Positions 12,201 through 14,967 of a stretch of 21,367 nucleotides of DNA are shown here, one piece after another (position 1 is the first letter of the stretch; each line of letters starts with the position of its first letter). A model generated the notes under the pieces. It was not told the origin of the DNA. It worked only from the letters and a program-made list of their open reading frames with translations, and searched no databases. This stretch comes from Methanobacteriota archaeon (GTDB lineage: Archaea; Thermoplasmatota; Poseidoniia; Poseidoniales; Poseidoniaceae): assembly GCA_002728035.1 (NCBI GenBank), contig PBUZ01000064.1, positions 16,074 to 37,440 of the forward strand, given 5' to 3'. The position numbers were made by a program, and so were the translations under genes.

Positions 12201-14077
12201 TTTCTGACGACGGTGCTGAGAACCAAGACGCCCAAGACTTGGACGTCGTCTTCTCGGTGGCTCCTGTCAACGACGCTCCAGTCATCATGGACTGGAACCG
12301 AACAACCGAGACGGTGATGAAGGCCGACAACGGCTCGATCCCTGCGCTCCCATGGTCCATCTCCTTGATGGAAGATGACGAGGGCCTGGCGAACTTGACC
12401 TACGACCTTTCCGCCATCAAGACCGACGTCGACCACGAGTTGGACGACTTGACTTGGACGGTTGAATCGACGGACCAGTGTGTCTACACGAACTACTTCA
12501 CCACGACCATCGTCGGTGACGACCTCGTGTTCGACCTCATTGAGGACGCTACGACCAACGCTAACGACTGGGAGATTGACTACCTGAACAACAACGGTAT
12601 CCACCAGATTGGACCGTCGGGTTCAGAGTACTGTCAGATCCGCTTGGTCCTCCGTGACACGCCAACAGAGCCAACCACGCAAGGCGAGTACAACACCTAC
12701 GTGCCAAACTACGACCAGAGTGTGATGCCTATCGCTGACTACCAGCAAGGTGTGGCTACCAAGGAAATCGGTGTCCGTGTCGAGAACGTACGAGAGCAAG
12801 TGCCTGACTACTTCTTCGACGACGAGACCGGCTTCAGCTTCAACGGCGTGACCAACGTCATGACCGGCACCTACGTGCCCGTGACCGTCACCGTCGGTGG
12901 CGGTGGCGACGAAGGTCCATACCGCTACGACCACATGTTGGCCATCACGTACCACACGGATGGACACGATGACGTCGAGTTGACCCGCTACTACGCTGTG
13001 CCAGACTACGGTGCAAGCGTCAAGTACACTGAGGATGTCTACATCACCAAGGACACGACCCATGTGTGGGTTGAGATGGACGTGGTGACCTGTTTGGCAA
13101 ACCCATGTGACATGTCGGTGACGGCTGCAGACCGCTTCCAGGCAGACGAGCCCGGATCGCACTACGCCATCATCAACAACGTGCAGAGCGACGACCCATG
13201 GTCCAAGCCCGGTCAATACGGTAAGAACGCTACGAAGACCTCGGAGCGCCGACCATTGCTCGAGGACAGCAACTGGTGTAACAACATCATGACGTCCTTG
13301 GCTACGGCTGATGTGTGTAACCACGCAAACCAGCCCGCCAGCAACTTCCTGGCCACGGACCAGTTCCTGCCCGAAGTTGTGGAGACCATCGGTGCCAGCT
13401 CCGTTCCATCGTTCGCCCCAAGCATCATCGCTGTGGCGCTCAGTGGACTGTTCGTGAGTGCGCTCTCCTTCGCCAGCCGCCGTGCGGATGACGAAGAAGA
13501 AGTTGAAACCATGGCCGAAGATGACGCAGCCGTGAGCCCAGTGATCGCCACCATCCTGATGGTTGCTATCACCGTCGTGCTTTCTGGTGTCATCTACGTG
13601 TGGGCTTCCAGCCTCGCTGAAACCGACGTGAAGGGTGTGCCTCGTGTGACCTTTGACATCGAAGACATTGACGCCTTCGATGCAGATCAAGGACACTGGC
13701 GCATCACCGTTGAGCAATCCCAGACGCCGCTTGCCACGCAAGCAGTTGAGGTGAAGGTGTTCTACACCAACGCCACTGGTGCGCTCAACACCTACACGGT
13801 GAACCTGGCCGACAGTGCCGGCGTGTACGGTTTCAACCCAGCCAACAGCGATGCCTTCGTCACGTTCGTGGATTCGGTCACGAAAGAACAAATCTCCGAG
13901 GGAGAGACACGGTCGATTTCGACCTTCAACTCCGGAGACACGATCTTCGTCCGAACCCACGCACCAGATGGTACGCCACTTGTTGATGCAACGATCACCC
14001 TGAGTTATGCTCCAATCAACGGAGACGGTGCTCTGCTCCGAACTTGGGATGACCTGAACTACGACAAGAAGGCTTGA
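233..14077 (+). CDS. giant multidomain surface adhesin with a C-terminal archaeal pilin domain (4614 aa)
   Basis: One open frame with no interruption; the start is supported by GGGGTGA 7 nt upstream. Residues 11-33 are a signal peptide or membrane anchor. Residues ~85-335 resemble the module preceding DNRLRE domains in WapA/Rhs-type wall proteins, and ~365-540 look DNRLRE-like. Two related Ig-like modules lie at ~539-683 and ~934-1065. Residues ~1065-1300 resemble extracellular beta-sandwich modules (motif IAPFW). Right-handed parallel beta-helix dominates ~1310-3480, interrupted by carboxypeptidase-regulatory-like segments, a Tyr-rich module and a segment ending in DSWGDGG. A CBM9/DOMON-like module begins near 3504 (motif VDGDDADW), and cadherin-like modules contain NDAP at 3880 and 4013. 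A membrane helix (4396-4417), an acidic loop and a pilin-like domain (4427-4614) end the protein. It is probably cell-surface exposed and used for attachment. Binding targets are unknown and domain names rest on motif recognition only. Confidence 0.88.
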   Translation: MLGNKKNQKKTVFGGIGVALLLCALMVLMPMSGYVDNNDNSADVELVEASTTGAEEFFALPEKIGEAEYEYDPSLELQGMRDQKTKSFLNEDGTITQVIASEAVHYMSEDGTWENIDLNIQAYPEGWGVTKNSFTTYFAPEAANGISVQANQFVDPVVSGINPMLVTLDESGSAPEPFITAPTPNGIDVGGNVIRYPLAEGYDLDYSVETNEVKQNLIIREVPVVPDNAKWFGLSEGLRMPAGYALFSGETELGEELFQTQEALQIRDLETGEILVEIPAPVIIEPGAEAPYEATFFVQVYGPQILLITVVDVDWLLDEDRVFPLALDPTIRVNSAAGGYCYIYYAYCYTSSYRYHYRYYGTYYYVPWHRYSFATANALPSGATVDKIEWKKYMNYASGASRTFNVKVLESCGLAPRYSYSFGSSSCSGSSLSASYMIRNYGGTAARSLKASIGRSPTAATVSSSGTGWKTVNLCNSATACAATTGGVSLITNALGNAGSSGNTVGIGEHYTGGSAYFYTRAYTSGSYNSHLSITYSGGTDADPPTADYVPYTGIDSYIEGERTFFIKLSDMSGIDTTSSGAPKLFYSTNGGTSWSSTSYGLGSNNQFDAGELVSIGTCSSTATDCRFKARTPALSHGDDLRYYWTYQDLNQGSNGANAGTMPALTGTQTTPTPYQVDIVDPVNAPTSHKKMTVLTTDVHAGSYFNPQGFMDRQMTYYSHSDEYFFEFDTSGCGTGSSSCFYTGTSTFYGNWLARGNVNPAYGYYGMNSGSNKFNQNLWNNNGDGYLWISAKNGPSMNIIFVYDSTLNKWATVGVDTSTGIDSALTGGSQASSSLSYGYTQAYKFAIPGDITGDFGTFKFNSTASTTTANRMCVTTNGWYYFYRATSYDRCTSAYYMIYGSTSSYRWSGFALGSGYYGRQANSGDITYKVGNVAPTPDTFKPIFTHSAMQDSHAKSRTVSVQILDDGDPAAGLNTSNSAGVGPTLYHRITPDGGSAGSWVSTVMDADKAVRDDCQLSQCTWSAEIEDLEVNDTVEYYFTARDTSTVSQGINVNTSSTYSFERGDPNKVFVVEWRDRAYYTYNQYCTVQALFYDVTNEIEFKYDNNCRTTYNSWSIGYMDQTRSKGASISHSASTSFNTNPGHVPTTSNFRISTSSSDHAWESFDKGLVEVTNAQTALTGTSNGAPYIYYCISSYYWNTYKSRCNANIDIPAGFEFEYFGTTYDGDDSNDRIQLNRQGAMYFISNGNTNVERSLWTYHQPALPYSSSSLARPGLIAPFWTGYNNYYCFVTSTVDCSTYYRVMPYEGKGTDVSADITQDPVWDLTDSPIRINPTNKYLQVSSDLTIKPGVEIFVAPGKGISFDGSCTKFTALGNATHNINITGQNGGEWLGMAFTDDCTSAGGTDDRHQFSYVNFENTSGAVFRSGSRHDGSGPSCGSSTADCNTGNYTMSDVTFSNVGAVFTHGSGQGTVVSMTDFSVDGVDEACFNFPENSVATLIEGDIKNCNTLGRSWAGTIVNYPGSTSGALHAENLTVENSYVNFIDVDLQDVTLSNITVTNPSAQTGVAIDSMHGVNSNVYMSNVDVDSYANSGVNAMGSLKMMDVDFGSADLWLIPGGWSQTGNGPSGADAVLDTVSAGKITMQRMHPTTFTDITAEDVSLTGTAITSEVLSMENFDIDAFTLAGCGWSMIVTDASLESFKSTCSSSTSKNTVTIDSADFAHGSSSDHVIDGRNSFISVGESSISSSSVSSSGAQVAKARSGTDIVLVETDLNGNDCSDSSGDTGNCAYDVSSSSSNPSMVYFGGLANVSVYRLASGTKVYKSDHVVTATLVDGSLNEMFQVGSHMTDANGNTSIWVVVGDSDGTTYEDHIVRAFGTAGQNETYPDNFPDATLASSWYPSGGVTIGTHLDLLLEPAPIVFNDPTLDCNKLINDPFYTGQSLASGGYDLRGNYDSATSTFTFDDTSITVSADIMLDTCGIELQGGSLRVQSTATSTPVITIKDDGFITANNDGTSTNPAAIRAVSSTYGLNIDIQDGGVLTLDNAVLRDVAWDATTKSALRIGMGATLNMMDSAIIYGASATADDMATVKIDGGSANINAASIINTGQTGTAIWIENSGATLTDIIVRNAAVGIQSYNGAPQVDGFTSNGNTVGVAAYGGMSLPTIYRSSALSGQSAGWTTYKIDLSTYLGSGDYLQVGANSIYAGGNAHPTYNYASSKYYWVSDRMNIMFEDDAGNAWNITDDGQEGYYPYGSNDPAVTAGTHSYNGGSGGAPSWHCNYYGYNYGPNYQSWDGYYYYLYRYWLGQSVSYPNYYEAPDEFGFGWETIPGVSPTGTYQSRYPYKYWGYYSPANYFQGAFSPPEGTNGQPSTGPGQPGNVGNPPSYAAGGYPNNYGVCLDYAYTYYMNSGQGARLTYPIVDISNAVANGGNISKVYLWMDVIHRGNDNYQDRYDFVARAGNDPSNLGDYLRESGTPLFKEGTIIGADYGVDVGGAFAAGHFEDIDVTTPTHAGLYVSGQTAATADRFNVSGGSYGVLVASAASGSMDLENLDLENQANAGVYYLNDLGGDLSGTVTGSSGAAFKYGSGTDSGVEFNGVTIENNAIGIDSAGDVDFVLTDVTMSNTKDVVISGSSTMDFIEGTIDTSTVEVTGTGQFDRLRQLDVTVQANVSGVTEDVDGTTVVLKDADGSVTGMGTSDANGVAHDLTFVTQTVDSGSCASVCTLSLNGYTAVTVATINYYWTNSNNNDADFRYDFHELSLSDTAGNADTMYLEDEFTARICYTSTAYTKQERCASGLGSTSSRQYSNGLWEYGYLRSHSGNDLEGETVMMDAPFMYLASGKHNWNGSTWISTASYDFDGTNRMYPYYSGETSLYMHDADVTTVAVSSSGTPQGFVIGYNYYSMNIDMNNTTISGLATLYAAMGYGYYNGYDIDFWKVTNSTFVHFNGYTELNSAIQWSDECMRILGGDGNVISDNTFIDCGVGMIVTRSPYYYSHQTSEIGADNITISNNVFEDGGEIADVWLYGSNEAQGVTITNNEFNPSNGHAIDIRSGNTNNVLIQDNTVVGGDDAIMLTNVDNFEIDNNDIGGISDASSTGIFISGGSGNVTDNTLTDADGGMFLDGMEAPPSPSSALCSIASNDYRRGPHSCTWNLAANKKAEVNLGTDSWGYEISITIAKPDGTTDSWPTYSFASNAQYTPLRTYSDAGNYTLTVRDSWGDGGATINVLEATMGSSSYAGPTISGNTIGLSAGRTSPNAVGITAEDCEAVAIQSSSNSINLGDNAIVISDCDFSDVGSTITGDDLSSTIGIVADDTNVALTLNGTTLSGFATGVSKENGDLSLIGGADIEGSDYAVYAEDTYVVAIDASVDGGATGTGLHVEDSPDVWVYPMDASGDIGVYIENTPFRWDGGVSDATTALSVVDAVGSVENLTWSASTTQVNAGNNAHVTSIGNTLDASKLVVASSAVIDEANLMSIESTHLGVAPSNEVALLLTSTDDERASYVSTSFQPEAMTVDGDDADWVGGNALNPSGYAMPGVMSGDGTDDFLVTYIQGDGLYLGMTNTDLTNSDVLIYISTGSGGSDVGYNGLGGAHNLPFNANYVLWADSASSYDLYSYGFLGWSPSSLSTANVDADFSTSLAEFGIPWSRIGGMPDEIDIVAVVQAETTADISVVHPSQTLDSSATLQTLTKYMTVELTHGDLDDGTLSSEVLVYQTYKGSTTASGQKNYDLMVKTVADCAYDWATVEDISLATNVVFDDSYVAGTGDTTNVQSTIDIQRACPVIDTEGSGPSEGLVDFSKDEDSGAFTFSLTNLADDVQDAEGDLTWDITTGTMVAYDNNMVLDWSQDGQDLTITPRTDQFGTMVFSFVVTDSNGLTDTHNITYTVNNINDAPEICNAERADCMPIFSEDDGNYNILPEGFGTHTKFLGDVSNATRSYIRDMANEQAPTRQVYTWSASAVDFGTSDACSAFSVAIVNNELTITENTNNELGGKCTVTLGLSDDGAENQDAQDLDVVFSVAPVNDAPVIMDWNRTTETVMKADNGSIPALPWSISLMEDDEGLANLTYDLSAIKTDVDHELDDLTWTVESTDQCVYTNYFTTTIVGDDLVFDLIEDATTNANDWEIDYLNNNGIHQIGPSGSEYCQIRLVLRDTPTEPTTQGEYNTYVPNYDQSVMPIADYQQGVATKEIGVRVENVREQVPDYFFDDETGFSFNGVTNVMTGTYVPVTVTVGGGGDEGPYRYDHMLAITYHTDGHDDVELTRYYAVPDYGASVKYTEDVYITKDTTHVWVEMDVVTCLANPCDMSVTAADRFQADEPGSHYAIINNVQSDDPWSKPGQYGKNATKTSERRPLLEDSNWCNNIMTSLATADVCNHANQPASNFLATDQFLPEVVETIGASSVPSFAPSIIAVALSGLFVSALSFASRRADDEEEVETMAEDDAAVSPVIATILMVAITVVLSGVIYVWASSLAETDVKGVPRVTFDIEDIDAFDADQGHWRITVEQSQTPLATQAVEVKVFYTNATGALNTYTVNLADSAGVYGFNPANSDAFVTFVDSVTKEQISEGETRSISTFNSGDTIFVRTHAPDGTPLVDATITLSYAPINGDGALLRTWDDLNYDKKA
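1250..1345 (+). other. tyrosine-rich patch 1 in the giant protein
   Basis: Residues 340-371 contain 15 tyrosines in 32 positions, mixed with Arg, His and two Cys (341 and 348). Typical stretches are YCYIYYAYCY and YRYHYRYYG. Nearly all Tyr codons are TAC. The patch lies where the DNRLRE-like module begins, just before the segment RYSFATANALPSGA, and may be a surface loop or strand used for carbohydrate or aromatic stacking. That role is an inference. Confidence 0.7.
7046..7280 (+). other. tyrosine-rich patch 2 in the giant protein
   Basis: Residues ~2272-2350 are again rich in Tyr, Trp and Gly. Residues 2275-2298 hold 11 Tyr in 24 positions, including four in a row (2290-2293), and a Pro/Gly/Asn-rich segment follows. 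The patch is part of a non-helical module (~2165-2470) inserted between two beta-helix stretches. I do not recognise the fold. Confidence 0.65.
9091..9590 (+). repeat. NosD/PbH1-type parallel beta-helix coils within the giant gene
   Basis: Residues ~2953-3120 show the clearest beta-helix coils of the protein, with recurring asparagine-ladder cores such as ISDNTF, ISNNVF, ITNNEF, IQDNTV, IDNNDI and VTDNTL spaced about 20-30 residues apart. This is the PbH1/NosD-type pattern of right-handed parallel beta-helices. Repetition is at protein level; the DNA copies are diverged, so these are not simple tandem repeats. Confidence 0.75.
13412..14074 (+). other. C-terminal TM helix, cytoplasmic loop and fused type IV pilin domain
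   Basis: Residues 4396-4417 form a hydrophobic helix ending in SRR, which marks the cytoplasmic side. An acidic loop (DDEEEVETMAEDDA) follows, then VSPVIATILMVAITVVLSG with the class III signal-peptide pattern of archaeal pilins (Pilin_N/DUF1628 type). About 150 residues of Thr/Val/Asp-rich beta-structure like a pilin head come next. The 188 residues from Met4427 would be a normal-length stand-alone pilin. The predicted cut site, next to AAVSPV, would face the cytoplasm, where the archaeal prepilin peptidase acts. No stop codon separates this part from the rest of the gene. Confidence 0.8.
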
Positions 14078-14101
14078 GGTCTGACGCAGAACCAACCAAC
14101 C

Positions 14102-14143
14102 CGTCTGCATCAGCAGACGCCCACCACGGTGGGCCCCTTGGGG
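14102..14143 (+). terminator. three tandem GC-rich hairpins after the giant gene
   Basis: CGTCTGC (14102-14108) pairs with GCAGACG (14113-14119) across the loop ATCA. Immediately after come CCCACC-AC-GGTGGG (14120-14133) and CCCC-TT-GGGG (14134-14143). They begin 25 nt after the stop codon at 14077. There is no T-tract, so intrinsic termination is uncertain. The cluster could instead stabilise the 3' end of the long mRNA or form a processing site. Confidence 0.45.
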
Positions 14144-14196
14144 TGAGGGGGCAGCATTGCCTTCTCGCCCTTTGGGTGGTTGTGCGTTGATTGCTG

Positions 14197-14236
14197 GAAA
14201 GCGAAGGCTTTCAAGGAACGTTGCGCTGGTGAAAGC
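14197..14236 (+). promoter_or_regulatory. alternative hairpins and ribosome-binding site before the HAD gene
   Basis: GAAAGC at 14197-14202 pairs with GCTTTC at 14207-14212 across the loop GAAG. A second GAAAGC lies at 14231-14236, directly before the ATG and overlapping the end of the GGTGA ribosome-binding site (14228-14232). GCTTTC can pair with either copy, and the second pairing would hide the start region. No convincing TATA box is visible in the 159-nt spacer, so the gene may be read from an upstream promoter. Confidence 0.35.
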
Positions 14237-14911
14237 ATGACCGTGGTATACACACGACCGGAAGTCGTTGTCTTTGACTGCGATGGGGTGCTCGTCGATG
14301 CGGTGAGCTCTTGGCGAACCTTGCACGATGCGTTTGGTACGGACAATGGATTGAACCTGAACCGGTTCATTCGTGGTGAGATCTCCGATGTGGAGTTCAT
14401 GCGTTCGGACATACAAATGTGGAAGGCGGTGCAAAATCCCATCCACCAGGATGAGATTTTCCGGGCCTATGCCGGTGTTCAACTCATGCCAGGTGCACGG
14501 GCGGTCGTTCAGCGCCTCCAAGATGAAGGCATCTTTGTTGCCATTGTCAGTGCTGGAGTTGACGTCTTCGTCAGTTCGATTGCGAGCATGCTGAAGGTTG
14601 ACGATTGGATTGCCAACGGCTTTGTGTTCGATGATGACGGTTACCTCACGGATGAAGGCGTCTGTCGTCTTCACGCCACAGGGAAAGGTGAAATCATTGA
14701 GAAGTTGCTCACAATGAACGGTTTTGATGCGTCTGGTTGCGTGTCGGTTGGTGATTCGGAGATGGATCTTTCCATGCATGTTCCAGGCAGCCGTTTCATC
14801 GGATTCAACCCAAGCCGTCCGTCCTCCTTCGAGGCCTTTGAACGGGCAGAAGTCCCCATCATCCGAGAAAAAAATTTGACTGAAATTTTACCATTCTTGG
14901 GTTTGGAATGA
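14237..14911 (+). CDS. HAD-superfamily phosphatase, phosphoserine phosphatase-like (224 aa)
   Basis: A cytoplasmic hydrolase of the HAD superfamily. Motif I is DCDGVLVD with nucleophile Asp14 and acid/base Asp16, motif II is VSAG with Ser105, the motif III lysine is Lys150 in GKGE, and motif IV is GDSEMD with Asp173 and Asp177. About 90 residues between motifs I and II form a helical cap, and the C-terminal FNPSRP resembles the IAFNP seen in archaeal SerB-like phosphatases. It probably removes phosphate from phosphoserine or a small metabolite; the substrate cannot be read from the sequence. The start at 14237 is chosen because GGTGA lies 4 nt upstream and the motifs begin right after it; the in-frame ATG at 14180 would add 19 unlikely residues. 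It stands 57 nt before the transporter operon on the same strand, with hairpins between. Confidence 0.82.
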   Translation: MTVVYTRPEVVVFDCDGVLVDAVSSWRTLHDAFGTDNGLNLNRFIRGEISDVEFMRSDIQMWKAVQNPIHQDEIFRAYAGVQLMPGARAVVQRLQDEGIFVAIVSAGVDVFVSSIASMLKVDDWIANGFVFDDDGYLTDEGVCRLHATGKGEIIEKLLTMNGFDASGCVSVGDSEMDLSMHVPGSRFIGFNPSRPSSFEAFERAEVPIIREKNLTEILPFLGLE

Positions 14912-14938
14912 AGGCCTTGTTGTAGGCCTCTCAAGAGG
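14912..14938 (+). terminator. overlapping hairpins between HAD gene and transporter operon
   Basis: AGGCCT occurs at 14912-14917 and 14924-14929 and is self-complementary, giving a 6-bp stem with the loop TGTTGT directly after the HAD stop codon. CCTCT-CA-AGAGG (14927-14938) overlaps the right arm, so only one of the two can form. It could terminate the HAD transcript weakly, act as an operator, or lie in the operon leader. There is no T-tract of useful length. Confidence 0.35.
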
Positions 14939-14956
14939 TTTATGTTGTCAAAGGAG
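14939..14956 (+). promoter_or_regulatory. TATA-like element and ribosome-binding site of the transporter operon
   Basis: AAGGAG (14951-14956) lies 11 nt before the ATG at 14968 and is the probable ribosome-binding site. TTTATGTT (14939-14946) resembles a weak box A but would put the transcript start close to the ATG, losing that site. A second AT-rich candidate, AAATTTTA (14883-14890) inside the end of the HAD gene, would give a leader of about 55 nt containing the hairpins and the site. I cannot choose between them from sequence. Confidence 0.35.
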
Positions 14957-14967
14957 TACGCCGATTC

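Noticed and set aside
11117..12604. 495-codon minus-strand open frame
   Set aside because: Same antisense composition; it lies opposite the CBM9-like and cadherin-like modules of the giant protein.
13511..14077. separate pilin gene starting at ATG 13511
   Set aside because: The frame runs through without a stop, and the bases before this ATG (GAAGAAGAAGTTGAAACC) lack a GGTGA or GGAGG site. An internal start cannot be excluded, so the point is kept in the polyprotein finding.
14180..14236. upstream in-frame ATG at 14180 as start of the HAD gene
   Set aside because: The extra 19 residues are Cys/Lys-rich and unlike the family, while ATG 14237 has GGTGA 4 nt upstream.
12623..14779. 718-codon open frame on the minus strand across the end of the giant gene and into the HAD gene
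   Set aside because: Its product is a Val/His/Arg-rich string typical of the antisense of Asp/Asn/Thr-rich genes. It has no recognisable motif, and both genes it covers have clear domain content.
14237..14911. beta-phosphoglucomutase, which would fit maltose metabolism
   Set aside because: The FNPSRP tail and GKGE motif fit phosphoserine-phosphatase-like HAD proteins better, and I see no beta-phosphoglucomutase-specific features.
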